DNA of 64,000 nt from Diadema setosum (Eukaryota > Echinodermata > Echinoidea > Diadematoida > Diadematidae), in NCBI GenBank assembly GCA_033980235.1, contig CM067080.1, positions 2,654,001 through 2,718,000 of the forward strand, given 5' to 3'. The notes under the pieces are model-generated. The model saw nothing but the letters and a program-made list of their open reading frames with translations, had not been told where the DNA came from and did not search any database. Below are positions 1-12,472 of this stretch, piece after piece. Numbering within the stretch: the stretch's first letter is position 1; each line of letters opens with the position of its first letter. Position numbers and translations under genes: made by a program.

Positions 1-2107
1 AAAATTGAAAAATGATAATAATAATAATAATAAAAAGAATAGTAAGGGTAAACATCTGATCAATGGAAGTAATGGCCCAGAAATTGAGAAGAAAGAAGAA
101 AACAAGGAAAGGTTAACATTATACATTGTATCAATAGATGTAATGACCAGTAAATAAGAAGCTCACTAACAAAAGAGAAAAGAATAGGAATAATCAAGAA
201 AAGAATGTTTGATATTTCATGACTGTGTGGAAAAGCTTGTTTCTTTTTGTCAATGATTTACCCTGTACATTCCCTCCCAAACCACATTGCTTTTAGTCTC
301 CTGAGCTGGTATCTGTGGTGGCTGTGACATGGTTGTCCATTCGTCCATCTGTTCATCCATCTATGTGATAAATCTCATGATTTAACCCCCCCCCCCCCAA
401 AAAAAAAAAAGGCAAAATGAATTTTCTTTTTACCTGATGCGGGTTTAAAGGACCATATCATGATTTTGAGGGGGGAAAATTCCTTCAAAAGTCAGAGTAA
501 AGTTGGCTGAACCATGTATCTTTATGACTTTTTTGCTCAAAATCTGTGATAGTTAAAATTGTAATGATTTGTGTTTGATGGAAGAGTGTAACTGAAATGA
601 TATTTCCTTAACCCGTTGAATGGGTTAAAACAATGTAGGTGTATTTTTAAATGGTCCAAATCAAATGTAGCAGCTTGAAATGTGTCCCTCAAACCATTTC
701 CTTTCATGACTTGATTCAAGAAAAACCAGCTATGATTTTGATATTATTGTGGATAGGGAAGACATAAATTCAAAATTATTTCCATTGAACAATTTAGTGG
801 TAAAAGTTAAGGTCAGAGGTCAGAGGTCACTGATTGGTTGTAAATATGTCCAGCAATTTCTTCAATCATTTGGAATATCCATTGTTGGTATGATTAGGTA
901 AGAGGAATGGATATAAATTACCAATTGCCCACATTGACAAGGTTGAAACATCCATGGTCAAATATCACCAAACTAATGTTGTGTCATAAAATTTTTAAAC
1001 AAGGTTTACTGGTAAGTCAGACAACAATGTTACTTACCATTAATGGACAGAAATAAAAACAATATCCTTTGAGTAAATAGTGTTAAAGGTTGACTCCCAA
1101 GGTAGTCATAAGATCAAATTTGAAATAATCTGTTTTAATCTATGACATCAGCTAGTAATGTCCAGGGATATTAGAAAAAAAAAACACATTTATTTATTAT
1201 TACCTCCGCCAAGGGAGGAGGTTATGTGTTCGTTACCGTTGGTTTGTTTGTTCGTTCGTTAGTTAGTTAGTTAGTTAGTTTGCTAGTTAGTTAGTTTGTC
1301 CGTGTTCAAAATAACTCATAAAGTAGTTAACAGATTGGGATGAAACTTGCAGGAAAGGTTGAGAATGACACAAGTAACTAACGATTAATTTTTGGTAGTG
1401 ATAAGAGAATTTTTGGGGAATTTATGAAGGATTTTTGATATTTTGGCCGGTAGGGTCAATGAACTTGGGAGTTCAGGCTGCACGTATTGGAAGTTTGCCT
1501 GCGTGCACTAAAGTGCGTGCTCTAGTTTCTGCTGGGGTGAGGCGCGCCGTGCAGCTGAGGGTTTATGACGTAACAAAGGCTTCTTTATTGGGAAATCAGG
1601 CGACTTTCAGCACACAATGCTATAACTTTGTATAGGTGGAAATCACTGATATCTCCATGGAAGAACAAGATCAGTGGTGAAAATAAATTGCATGCTTGGC
1701 GGAGGTCTGCGCTCTCAGAGTGCTTCTCTAGTTTATTCATTTATTCATTCATTTATTTTGATGATGAAGATTATTTAACCTATTGTGAATTAAATGATAT
1801 GAGAGGATAAAGTTCATTGTATTCCAGCAAAGACTTATTTTTCAGAGCTCTGTAACTTAAGCTTAAAGAGGTAATTTTTAATTTTTATGCCCTATACATG
1901 ACCAGAACATGACATATCGAATTTTCTATGTACCACTTTGTAATGTCATGATTCCACGGAATCAAAACACTCAAAATTCATCTTACTCAACAGTGCATGA
2001 AAAATTATTGCATGAGAAGGGTAACGCTTTTTAGTGGGTTGCCCATTGCAATAAAGAATTCCGTAGTTACCTTTCTCTGAATTCATATTCCTTTTCCATT
2101 TTTGCAG
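1..2107 (+). other. intron of the NPEPPS-like gene (3' part)
   Basis: I find no coding exon here. The stretch ends in a good acceptor (tttgcag) just before the first recognised exon, so it is the downstream part of an intron whose donor lies outside the window. It contains a homopolymer C/A run near 387-410, short AGGTCAGAGGTCA copies near 810-830 and a GGCGGAGGT-bounded repeat. The short ORFs lack conserved motifs. Confidence 0.6.
1200..1735. repeat. interspersed repeat bounded by ACCTCCGCC / GGCGGAGGT
   Basis: The left end reads ACCTCCGCCAAG and the right end CTTGGCGGAGGT, a short inverted match. Just inside the left end is a run of gttcgtt/gttagtta tetranucleotides. The same boundary style (GCCTCCGCC ... 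GGCGGAGGC) recurs at 46060-47313. The class is unknown to me: it looks like a non-coding element common in marine invertebrates, not a gene. Confidence 0.55.
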
Positions 2108-2260
2108 GAGCATGTTCGCTCGCAGGACACCGTATTTGTGATCAGCGGTGTGACGGGAACGAAACAAGGCAGGGAACAGGCCTGGGCATTCCTTCAGGAG
2201 AAATGGAGTGAGCTTCATGAGAGGTATTCCGGTGGATTCCTCCTCTCACGTCTGGTCCAG
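2108..2260 (+). CDS. NPEPPS: puromycin-sensitive aminopeptidase, penultimate coding exon
   Basis: A 51-codon open exon lies between an acceptor (tttgcag) and a donor (gtgaga), phase 0 at both ends. The translation contains VRSQDTVFVISGVTGTKQG, then AWAFLQEKW, then GGFLLSRLVQ. This follows the C-terminal ERAP1_C-like helical domain of cytosolic puromycin-sensitive aminopeptidase (M1 zinc metallopeptidase), where vertebrate proteins have VRPQDT..., AWKFIKDNW and GGFLISRLIK in the same order. The enzyme trims N-terminal residues from peptides. The zinc-binding HEXXH exons must lie upstream of the window. It joins in frame to the exon at 4712. The symbol rests on resemblance to the vertebrate protein and the locus may be a paralogue. 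Confidence 0.9.
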
Positions 2261-4711
2261 GTGAGAGCAAATTAGCCCCTGCTAATATCGTGCCTTTTTT
2301 CCCCATGGAGAATGATCACAAAATACTATATTATATTGGATGACTACAGTGTGTATGAGTGGGATATTATACAAATGATGCACAGGATAGAGTGCGTTAG
2401 TGTAGGCGTAGCGCACTCGAGGGTATTAAAAAAATTTGTGAAACATGCACGAGGCGAAGCCGAGTGCATGTTGCACAACATTGTAAATACCCGAGAGTGA
2501 GCTGCGTCTCCAATAACGCTACGAAATAATCCTGTGCATCATTTGTTTTATAAAATGGGTCGAAAACTAAAAAAATTTTTCACGTACCTTTGTGGATCAA
2601 GATGTCCGAAGATGTTCGTTCCAAACACGTCGCACTCGGAAATCCCGCACATATAAGTACTGTACGTATTATACATACGCCACACATGTTATGCACACAA
2701 GAAAGGCCGGCCGGCAGCCCGAACTAGAAGTTGTTTACAGGATTGACATCGCGTATAGTAGCGCGCGACGCACTTGTAACAACTGATTGAGTGCGCACTG
2801 CTAGCGCAAACATTGTGACGTACGTCGGCCGTGGATCCGGATGTTAGTGAGAAATTAATACAAGCACACGTGACTCATTTCAGCGCTTCCAATTGGCTAC
2901 ATTCTTGAACCCATTTTATAACAGGGAATATTCTATGTATATTGGTTTCAACGAGTGCCAATATACAGCTGTATAATAATGAAATCATTATCTATAATCA
3001 TTATCTAGAGAAGTCATAAAACATAAAAAAGTACCATACATACGTACTTCAACTAGACTTATGAAGTAGAGTCTGCACTAAAAGAGGAGCGACTCGCACT
3101 GTATTTGGTGTATGTTGCAAGATGTGTGCACATTTTAACAATTAGAGTTCATGAGCTTTGAATAGTACAGTTGCAAGCAATCACGCACTCGGCAAACACT
3201 CTCACAGGAGACGAGACAAAATATGGCGAATTGTTGCATGCGGCCATAAACAGCAAGTAGCCTATGGGGAATCAACACATTGGCCTAGTATGCATTTCGT
3301 TCAATACACTCATATTACATGGTGAAATTCGAGCGGACAAGAATGTCCATTTTTAATGCGCAGGCTAAAACGTCCAAAATAGATGATAATGTCGAATATT
3401 GCAGCTTTGCCAGGAACAGGTAACATCAAGAAAATTATTTTCAAGTATAAAGTACATTTGTGCACAAATAGATGTGTAAATGCACAAACAATGATGTGGT
3501 AGTTTCCTCTATGTCTCTTGTTTGTTGACTTTGGACCCCGTGACACATTGGTGTTTTTTGAGAATATTTTTCCTGTTTTGGTAGATTCTTCTTCAAACAA
3601 AGAAGAAAAGGAAAGTAAAGAACATGTGATGTCACTATTAAGAACTTAGTCACACTTAATATGAAACTGCCATGCAGTTTTGAAAGTACAATACCCACTA
3701 AAATAGCCGATTGTCCACATTCACCCACTTCATGCATTGAGTCCTTTGCATAATGAACAGTGCAAACAGACCATTTCAGTAAAGCATGGGTTTCAAGAGG
3801 GCTATAGTACATGTACATTGTAGTTCAATTACATGCTAGCTTCACTTCGAAATTCAATTTGAATTGTCTTTAAGAGGAAGATAACATAAATAGTTTCTTT
3901 TGCCCTGTGAGTTGTTTTCATGTCTAGTCTCTTGAATTGCTTTTCTACGACTGTTCCTGGATGTGTGGAGAGTCTCTTTTTTTTTTTAATGCCTTCGCTG
4001 TGAAGTGTCATTGAGGCATGTTTTGGGGTGGTCGATTGGTCCGTCCATCCTTCCATCCATCCTTCTGTGTGTACGTCAGTCCATAATTGATTCTGTGGAC
4101 ATTATAAACTGTGGGTCAAAGGTCATATAGAATTTCACTTTTTTTTTTCTCCATATCTCTGCAGTGCCTGCAAGTACATATTTTCATGAAACCTAGTGTA
4201 TGCATGTATTACCAAGTAGAGATTCTCTAGAGAAAGTTTTGACCAGGGAGTAAGAGTCCAGAGGTCAAAGGTCAAGTGAAAATGCTGAAATGTCACTTTT
4301 CCCCCATATCTCAGAAATTGCTTGTGGTAACTTCATGAAACTTAGTACAATAATATGTGCATGCATTGCCAGACAATGATTCTTGCAAATATTTAGGTTC
4401 TTTATATGTATATACAAGTGTATCAATCTTTTTCATATTTTTAAGGGCCATGAGCACCGAAAGGTTGACATGTGCGCTATATAAGTAGAAACTATTACTA
4501 ACATCATTATTTTTATTAAAGGTGAACAGTCAAAACTCGCGTGAAATACCCAGCTGCCATAGCAACATTTCCAGTTACTGCTAAGTTTGAACTTGAATGA
4601 AATTCATCTTGACCAGGTCAAAGGTCATATGAAAATGCTAAAATTTCAGTTTGATATCAAGATTCCTTTTATCAATCTGCAATCTAAAATCTTTCCTCTC
4701 TCTTTCTCCAG
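2261..4711 (+). other. last intron of the NPEPPS-like gene
   Basis: The donor is CAG|gtgaga and the acceptor follows a clean pyrimidine tract ending ctttctccag. I find no conserved ORF. The intron holds a self-complementary repeat at 2366-2558, a block with tccatcc and AGGTCAAAGGTCA motifs at about 4030-4350, and a short retroposon-tail-like sequence (gcgctatataa) near 4470-4485. Confidence 0.8.
2366..2558. repeat. self-complementary MITE-like repeat (~190 bp)
   Basis: Outer arms ACAAATGATGCACAGGAT and ATCCTGTGCATCATTTGT are reverse complements. Inside them lie two further pairs, GGGTATT/AATACCC and ACATGCAC/GTGCATGT, so the unit can fold into a long hairpin. I see no coding potential. No convincing target-site duplication was identified. 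Confidence 0.6.
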
Positions 4712-4900
4712 TCATGTACAGAGGGGTTTGCGACTGAGGCACGGGCATCTGAAGTGGAGGAGTTTTTCAAGAACCACCCCGCCCCAGCTGCTGAAAGGAC
4801 CGTACAACAATCCCTGGAAAACATCCGCCTTAAGGCCAAGTGGTTGGCAAGAGATGGAGAGAGCATCAGCCAATGGCTAAAGGAAAAGATTCAGCTGTAA
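4712..4900 (+). CDS. NPEPPS: puromycin-sensitive aminopeptidase, terminal coding exon
   Basis: This is a 62-codon exon plus TAA stop, opening directly after a CCAG acceptor in phase 0. It carries TEGFATEARASEVEEFFKNH, then PAPAAERTVQQSLENI, then KWLARDGESISQWL. The family C-terminus has the same layout: an EGFA segment, a V-x-FF-x-x-HPAP-x-AERT-x-QQ helix and an AWLKRD-like helix. The protein stops two residues after KEKIQ, slightly shorter than the vertebrate tail. Together with the exon at 2108 it completes the C-terminal superhelical domain. Confidence 0.92.
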   Translation, partial: SCTEGFATEARASEVEEFFKNHPAPAAERTVQQSLENIRLKAKWLARDGESISQWLKEKIQL

Positions 4901-5001
4901 AATGTGGCTTGTTACTTAACTGCCAGTAGCAATTTCTCCGGTCATGCACAGGGGAAACACCATTATTACAATCACGGGTAAAAAAAAGGTACCACTTTTA
5001 A

Positions 5002-5384
5002 AGGGACTGTACAGTACTGGTTGAGGTGGGGATTCACGTTTTGAACATTCCTAAGTAAGATAATGAAGAGCCTCTTATGAAATATGAAAGAGCATGTAAT
5101 TTTAAGAAGGATTTAACGTTTATTTGATGAAAATTGGTTTTCAAATGGCCGAGATATCCAAAAAAGTGCTAATAATAAAAGGCGACATGCCACAACTTTA
5201 TTAGGATCTTTTTGTTTCACCTTGTTTTTGGATATATCAGCCATTTCAAAACCGATTTTCATCGAATAAACTTTTGATACCCCTTAGAACTGCATGCTCG
5301 TGGACATCTCATAGAGTGGTTTCTGAATATCTCGCAAAACGTTAAAAGCTAAATCCTCACCTCGACCAGAACTGTACACACCCT
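5002..5384. mobile_element. palindromic MITE, TTAA target duplication (copy 1)
   Basis: The element starts AGGGACTGTACAGTACTGG and its complement closes with the reverse complement of AGGGTGTGTACAGTTCTGG. TTAA lies directly outside both ends (4998-5001 and 5385-5388). The two halves are largely complementary along their length (GAAAATTGGTTTT pairs with AAAACCGATTTTC). TTAA duplications with termini starting AG fit Kolobok-type elements better than piggyBac, but no transposase is present. Confidence 0.75.
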
Positions 5385-5993
5385 TTAACAAGGTGATATC
5401 ATCGGTCCCATCGTTCTATGCATGTTGACATGAATATGGCATGATGACCCTGTCATAGGAATCTGAGTGAGACCAAGCTTCTGTTCATTTTGGGACATCT
5501 TCCATGATTGATAAAACAAAGAAGAATACATGCTATCAGATAAGATTCAACAAAGCTTCATTTCTTGATGTTCTCCTGCTCTTTAACCTGCATCAGCATA
5601 AAACAAACATAAACATAAATACACAAACTAACTTCATGATACCCATTCACTCTTATGCTACCCATGCTGTCCAGCTTTACTGATGTGTGTGTGTGTATAC
5701 ATGTTAATATTTAAGTATGCAATGAGCAGGTGTACTGTGAATTCACAAGTAACTACCAGACATGCATAAGAAATGCTCTGAGCTGTATCCACCAAGTTCT
5801 GGGCTGCAGGTTAAGTAAGTGGCAATGCAGTAACAGTGCTCAATGTGAATATGATCTGTATCTAGTAGATTGGAGTCGAGTGGCTGAATTCATAGTTGTA
5901 CCTCTGCAACTCCCCAAATTTGGATCTACAACTTACCACGTACACTCCCTGAATTGGCATATTATGTTTGTACATGTGAGCCAAAGAGCTTAA

Positions 5994-6374
5994 AGGGCTG
6001 GTACAGTATTGGTTGAGATGAGAATAGGGCTTTTAACTTTTTGCGAGATACCAAGAAAATACTTATGAAATAATACAGAACATACCATTTTAAGAGGAAT
6101 TCAAAGTTTATTTGATGAAAATTAGGTTTTGAAAGACTGAAACATCCAAAAACAAAGTAAAACAAAGGGATCATAATAAAGTGTGGGTCCCACACTTATT
6201 AGAATCGCTCTGTTCTGAATATCTCAGCCATTTCAAAACCAATTTTCATCAAATAAACGTTGAATTCCTCATGGAATTACATGCTCTTTCATATTTCATA
6301 GAGGTTTCTCATTATCTCACCAAAAAATGTTAGAAACCTGAAATTTAGGTCTCAACCAAAACTGTACGATCCCT
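5994..6374. mobile_element. palindromic MITE, TTAA target duplication (copy 2)
   Basis: Same family as the element at 5002. Its termini read AGGGCTGGTACAGTATTGG and the complement of AGGGATCGTACAGTTTTGG. The flanks are TTAA on the left and TTGA on the right, a duplication with one change. It is about 381 bp against 383 bp for copy 1. Confidence 0.75.
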
Positions 6375-6378
6375 TTGA

Positions 6379-8040
6379 ATAGTTTTAACCTGTCATTACT
6401 CTTCCCTTTCATTGTATATCACAATTAAGTTTGCGTTCTCAACTATACGGTACACACACTTGTGCTATTGCTCATTAGTTCCACTATCTTTATGCTTGTG
6501 TTTTTCTTTGTTCATAATGTATGCATTTATGAAGAGGATTCTGTTGAATAGATGAAAAGTCAGCAATCCTGGGGATGTAGTTACAAGGGGGGTTTCTCTG
6601 CACAGTGATGGCGGAAATTACCATGCTCAATCCAGTGAAGTGAATATGAATATTCCTAATTTCGGTGACTGTTGATTTGTTTCCCAATATAAGGTATAAA
6701 TTTATGCGTACAATCATCATCATATTTCCCAATTTTTATTTTCCATGATTGTATCGAATTGCCCAAGAGTGTGAAATGTCCCACACTGCAGAATATCCCA
6801 CTTTTACATTAGAAAGGTGAACCCAGGAGGAAAATATGGATCAACTTTATTGTACTAGCTGTGGCGTTATATTCTCCCAGATCAGATCCCGAGTATGACT
6901 CAACACACATAAAAAGAAAAAATGAGATGTGCGAGTGCTTTACGAAATTGTGTTTCTCCGATTTCGTAATGTACACCAAGTTTACCCTGCCCACGCATGA
7001 TGATAGTTTATCACGAAGCTTGCAAATACATTGGCTAATCATCAGCATGGGGTTTTGTTTCCATATTTGCTGATAGCAAGCACTATCAGGAAACACTTAT
7101 CATGTTACCATCATTATTATTAATTTTTGAGCAGTAACCCAAGGCAAAGCACACTATTTATTAACGTTATTAGGCGAGTCGTTCTAAAAAGACATAATGG
7201 TTCCATGCTCTAATTGCTTTGCGATGCAATCCAAGGGGAAATCATTTTTTGTATGTGGTAGGCCACAGTGATATGTGATACTGCACTGTTTGTGTTAAAG
7301 AGAAGCCCCTCTCCTTATTAGAGGTAATGTTAATAGGGAGTAATGAAATTGAATGCGGTGTGTCATGTTTATTGGTGGGAAAGTTGGACAACCATGACAG
7401 AATCACCTATTTTCTTTGCATACAGTGATTACTACTAATGTTGATACTTCTCAAAAGCTTTATATCATGACAATTCCACAAATTTCATTTACTTGAATGA
7501 AGCTTTGATAGGCAGTGCTATTTGGTTATTTATGTTGGTCAGTTGCTACTATTTCTGCACAGTTGAGTGCATTGATCATTGCCTGAATACTTAAGAGACA
7601 ATGTTAATCCGTTCTATACTGAATTCTGAAATCCCCATAGAGTTGATACACAGGCTACCAGGTTCCCATATGGAACGGGTTAATGAAGTTAATGTGTATT
7701 TTTTAATACTTATTTTTGTTGTGAATTAAACAGTTCATCAACATCATGCAGTATGTGTCAGAGATATTGATATTTGTTTTGAGTATTTTTTGTTGCTGTT
7801 TTAAGTGTATCTTTGTTTTTCCTGTCTTTCTCTGATGCATTGTCAGTCAGGCATATGATTATCTAACAACAACAATAAATACATTTGAAATAGATTTCTG
7901 TGAGCTCTGTTTTCTGTTTTCTAAGTAAAAGAGTTTTGAAAAGTAAGTTCACTGCAATTCAAGTCTCTCTTCAGGTGAGAATCTTTCTTTTCCTCTAAGC
8001 CTGTTATTTTTTTTCCAAAATTACTTGCATGCTTTAACAG
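6379..8040. other. no gene or named element seen
   Basis: This is AT-rich sequence with short ORFs that show no family motif. The only notable signal is the AATAAA at 7874-7879. Confidence 0.5.
7874..7879 (+). terminator. candidate polyadenylation signal AATAAA
   Basis: A canonical AATAAA lies in unique sequence about 3 kb after the NPEPPS stop, followed within 30-60 bases by T/GT-rich sequence (gagctctgttttctgttttc). Other AATAAA motifs lie nearer the stop, so this is only one candidate for the gene's 3' end. Confidence 0.25.
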
Positions 8041-8043
8041 TAC

Positions 8044-8200
8044 CAGGGATGGATCCAGGGATTCTGTAAAGGGGAGGTACCTTTACAAAAATTAATGGGG
8101 GTGTATGCGCCCCTCCATTTTTCTTTTTATTTCTTTATTAACAAAAATAAAGAGGGAGCACACACCCGGTGCACCCCCCTCTGGATCCCCCAACAGGTGC
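8044..8200. mobile_element. short hAT-like MITE with GGATCCAG termini
   Basis: The left end is CAGGGATGGATCCAGGG and the right end is the complement of CTGTTGGGGGATCCAGAGG. Related GGATCCAG/GGCGTATCCAGG termini occur at 10209 and 39643. CAG-type ends suggest hAT, but no 8-bp duplication is obvious. Confidence 0.4.
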
Positions 8201-9079
8201 AGTATTCTTTTCTTATATTTTTCTCTGGAGTGTTTGAGTCACACAAATGTGTTGACCTGTCATATCTTTAAGATGAGTGTAATGGAGTAAGCCTGCTCTT
8301 CAAAATATTTTGTCACATTGTGCCATACATTTCCATGTTTCAAATTCTTGATTTTCTTCAGAATGAATTGTCCTAAACAGACAGAAGTTGAATTCTACCC
8401 TATATGTTTTATTTCATAAGATTCTTATTCCTATTGTGGTAGTATCCTCTCCATTTAGATTTATAGTAGCAATAAATATGTCAAGAATGTCAGTTTCTAA
8501 CACTTTTATCATGGGTTTTGATGTGCTCATCAATGTCCGTGTGTTAGAGGGAAAATGTATTATGTATTTCTATGTAGATCTATGGTAATTCATCAATGGA
8601 ATCTGTACAAACTAATACGAAACAGGAACGGAAGTAAATAACTTGTGGGCCTTGTCTGCTTAGTGTCGAACTCATGGGCTGTGTAACTGGTGAGCTGTAT
8701 AACTCGTGGACTGTATGAATCACAGGCTGTTGAACTCATTGGTGTCAATATTTCTTGATGTGCACCCATTTGATCATGTATTATGTATACTCACGGTGAC
8801 ACAACATTTGCCTGTGACAATTGCTCCAGTCTTATTTTCTTCAATGATTTAGGGTTTGGCTTGGAGATGTGATTTGGTTTTAGGTTTAGTTTGACATGAA
8901 AGAGTAGATAAGGGTAAGGATTTTGTTTGTGGGTAGAATGTATGTATTGCTTGATAGCGTACATATATTTCATCGGAGCAATTGTCGCAGCAGCAGATGC
9001 CATGGAAGTAATACTCACACTCTGTATCTTAGTTATTTCTTTGTGTGTAAGATTTTGCCTGTGTCTATGAGTGACTGCG

Positions 9080-9082
<3 letters not shown>

Positions 9083-9137
<55 letters not shown>
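9083..9137. repeat. (GT)n(GA)n compound microsatellite
   Basis: About 15 GT units run straight into about 12 GA units. ORFs overlapping it on both strands are repeat artefacts. Confidence 0.95.
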
Positions 9138-9139
9138 AA

Positions 9140-10208
9140 TGTTTGTGTAGGAGTGACTGCGTGAATGCTTGAAATACTGGGGAGCTCAAGAAAGTTTGTA
9201 CACCAGATTTACTTGCACCTCTTTAAGTCAACGATTAGGCAAAATATAATCATTAAATGAGGGAAATACTAGTACATGTACATGTACTTCTTGAAAATAT
9301 GTAATTTTAACTGAGGGTTAAAAGTTAAAAGTTATGTACTGTATCATACTTGACTTACGTTGAATTAATGATTTTGGATCGTTACTGACAATTAATTGCC
9401 TTATAGTAGTTTAATGTATTTTGTTAAGTAACCTGTTCCTGACATCTCTGTTGCACAGACAAACAAATGAATAAACAAAAACAAACAAATAAACAAACTT
9501 CAAATGTTAAAACATTTGATACTAATTGCTAAGACCTATCGTGTGGTTGTTTGGTGAGGTTCAGAAGCCGCTGAAAATTTGGAAAAATGATTAGAATGTG
9601 TCCCTGAACATTCCCTGTCATTGTCAGTGCTATTGTGCCCTAATCATCGCCTCCAAACAGAAGATGAAAACACACTGTGGGTGTTTCTTAGAGGTTGTGC
9701 ATTTGGACTTCGTTTCATTCTGATGGCATACACGAAAAAAAGAATGAGAAAGAGAAAATGAAGTGCGGATTTATCACATTTTCGTACAATAAATTCAGGT
9801 CTGTCATCTTGTACCAAACAACGCCCATAGCACCAAGGGAATGATGTGATATACAATGTACATTGTATATTGATCATGATGGTGGTCGCAGTGGTCGGGT
9901 ACTTTCTGCCCCTTTGCATTTTATGATACAATTTATCAATACCGAAAGTCTGTGGTAAGGAGTGGCAATGTAGATTGAACGAGGTAAAGGGTACCAGAAT
10001 GCAAAGTACCAATGCACGGTCGACCAATGAAAATCAATTAAATGCTTTTCAGATATCTATGGCATGAAGAAGAAGAGAACAGATAATAATTATATTGTGT
10101 GTTTTTCTGCTCCTTGGAGCTCGAGTCTATGCCAGAAACAATGAAGCATTTGGATGTTGGACGCACAATTTACATTTCCCATCACGATCGATGCCTTAAC
10201 GATCGCCC
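9140..10208. other. no gene seen
   Basis: AT-rich sequence with a short AAACAAA-type run near 9470-9500. The 127-codon ORF on the minus strand at 9644-10027 has no conserved motif and poor compositional support. Confidence 0.5.
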
Positions 10209-10990
10209 AGTGGCGTATCCAGGGAAAACGGCGCCCGGGGCAAGCGCCCCTAAATTGCGCCCCTAATTTCTGAAAAAGTGTTCAACCCCAACCCCATCCC
10301 GGTTGGGACTTTAAGAAAAGACCACATGATATGCTTTTTCAAGCACTTAAAAGGTTTTTTTTTTTTTTAAAGGGTGATTTATATGTAATAATTTTGTATA
10401 AAATTTGGCGAGCGAGCGCAGCGAGTAACGCATCTTCTTTTTTAATATGAATTTTGGCGAGCGAGCGCAGCGAGAGAGCCGAAAAGTTTTGTATTTCAGC
10501 TTACAAATGAAACATGGAATTCTTGTCATTTTTGGGTTATTAAATCTTACAATTCTAATCAAGATACGTGACGACCGTAGATAACGATTAATACTGTACC
10601 ACCAAACTGAGGACTTGAAAAAATACTCCAAATTAGTACGGGCGAGTGAGCCGAAATTTGTATATTTCAGCGTCGTCGTCACGTTTGTTCTTATCTTCTT
10701 CTTTTTGTTTTCTTCTTTCTTTCTTTTTTTTTTTTTTTTGATAAATATTGGCGAGCGAGCGCAGCGAGCGAGCCGAAATTTTTTGTATTTCAGCTTACAA
10801 AACATGGAATTCTTGTCATTTTTTGGTTATAAGTCTTACAATTCTAATCAAGATAGAATGTATAGTGACGACCCTATAGATAACGATTTATACCAACAAC
10901 TGAGGACATTAAAAATACTCTAATACATATGTAATTAGTACGAGCGAGTGTACCGAAACTTGTATACTTCCGCGTCATCATTACGTTTTG
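10209..10990 (+). repeat. interspersed repeat family with GCGAGCGCAGCGAG core
   Basis: The core GGCGAGCGAGCGCAGCGAG appears at about 10408, 10454 and 10750, with worn copies near 10640, 10942 and 12364. Three of them are followed by the same context, tttgtatttcagcttacaaa then acatggaattcttg. Direct orientation and shared flanks indicate repeated insertion or duplication of one element. It starts after a CAGTGGCGTATCCAGG-like terminus at 10209. Reading frames through it (about 10347-10805) are low-complexity. Confidence 0.6.
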
Positions 10991-11003
10991 TTCTTGTCTA
11001 GTT

Positions 11004-11900
11004 TTATTTTTGTCGAGCCCACCGGAGATGAGGGGAGACGAAGGAATCGCCTGCGGCGTCCGTCCGTCCGTCTGTCCGTCGTCTGTCCGTAACGCTACAA
11101 AACCCAAATAACTCTAATGAGGGGTCATACAAAGTTTCACATTTTACCATATATGAAGGTCACCTCAAGGTCAGAGCTCACAGGCAGGGGTCATTGAACT
11201 TTAAGGCCCCATGTTAAGTTTTTTATGGCGCGTTTCTATTATTGGTCATAAGTTTTGATCCATAGCTCCATTTGTGACCAAACTTGGATGGTAGATGTCC
11301 CTTGGGGAATGGATGGTCATTACAAGGTCAATGGTCACAAGCATGGGTCAACGAACTTTTTAGAGCCCAATGTTAAGTTTTTATGACGCGTTTCTATAAT
11401 GGGTCATAACTTTTGATCCATAACTCCATTTGTGACTAAACTTGGATGGTAGATGTCCCTTGGGGAGTGGATGATCACCACAAGGTCAAAGGTCACAAGC
11501 ATGGGTCAACGAACTTTTAGAGCCCAATGTTAAGTTTTTATGACGCGTTTCTATAATGGGTCATAACTTTTGATCCATAACTCCATTTGTGACTTAACTT
11601 GGATGGTAGATGTCCCTTGGGGGGTGGATGATCACTGCAAGGTCAATGGTCACAAGCATGGGTTAACGAACTTTTAGAGCCCAATGTTAAGTTTTTATGG
11701 TGCGTTTCTATTATGAGTCATAACTTTTGATCCAAAGGTCCGTTTGTGACCAAACTTGGATGGTAGATGTCCCTTGGAGAGTGGATGGTCACCACAAGGT
11801 CAAAGGTCACAGGCAGGGGTCAACGGACTTTAAGGAAGCCAATGTTAAGTTTTTATGGCACGTTTCTTTTTTGCCATAAATGTTACCTTTTTTAATCTCT
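11004..11900 (+). repeat. 158-bp tandem repeat array inside a tccgtccg-headed element
   Basis: The 10-mer ATGTTAAGTT recurs at 11211, 11370, 11527, 11684 and 11842, giving spacings of 159, 157, 157 and 158. Each unit reads through 'cataacttttgatccata', 'cttggatggtagatgtccct' and 'caaggtcaaaggtcac'. The array is headed by a GC-rich leader with tccgtccgtccgtctgtccg at 11060. A stray fragment (gaactttaaggaacctaatg) recurs at 12073. It is non-coding. Confidence 0.85.
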
Positions 11901-11929
11901 TTTTATCTGTTATATCCTATTCGCGTACA

Positions 11930-12470
11930 ATTTCTTGTACGCGAATGGGCGAGACACATTATTCTTAATTTCGCTGACTGTTGATAAGATATTGTGTAAA
12001 TTCATGAGTACAGTCATCATATTTCCCTAGTTTCATTTTCCATGATTGTATCGCATTGCCCGAGACTGTTAAAACGAACTTTAAGGAACCTAATGTTAAG
12101 TTTTATTTTTTGCCATAAATTTTACCTTATTTTCATCTCTATTTATCTGTTATATCTCTCTTTTTTTATCTGTTATGGCACGTGCCTTGTTTGATCCACT
12201 GATCGGCAATCGCTTCAGAACGAAAGAAATTGCAGCCGCTGCTTCGTGTAACATTTTGCCTGCTAAATATAAAATGACATGTGTGAACACAACAGACATT
12301 GTCATTTTGTCCGCGTCTTATCACGTTTTGTTCTTATCTTCTTTTTTGTTACATATACATTTTGGCGAGCGATCAGAAAATGTTTGTATTTCAGCTTACA
12401 AAACATGGAATTCTTGTGTGAACACAATTGATTTTTTTTCTTTTTTTTTGCGGAATAATCATGCGAAACG
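11930..12470. other. repeat fragments, no gene
   Basis: Contains a small palindrome, CGCGTACAA tttctTTGTACGCG-like, at 11930-11950, a truncated copy of the 158-bp unit at 12068-12130 and a worn GCGAGCGA-type repeat at 12362. The ORF at 12175-12708 runs into poly-C and is not credible. Confidence 0.5.
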
Positions 12471-12472
12471 TC

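Larger units (their letters stand above)
4901..7879 (+). other. 3' UTR / downstream region of the NPEPPS-like gene
   Basis: No ORF resembles a known protein. Two palindromic TTAA-flanked MITEs sit at 5002-5384 and 5994-6374. The rest is AT-rich unique-looking DNA. How much is transcribed as 3' UTR cannot be told from the sequence, because several AATAAA motifs occur, some inside the MITEs. Confidence 0.4.

Noticed and set aside
8791..9189. 132-codon ORF with His-Thr repeats
   Set aside because: It is built on the (GT)n microsatellite; composition is unlike the exons seen at 2108 and 4712.
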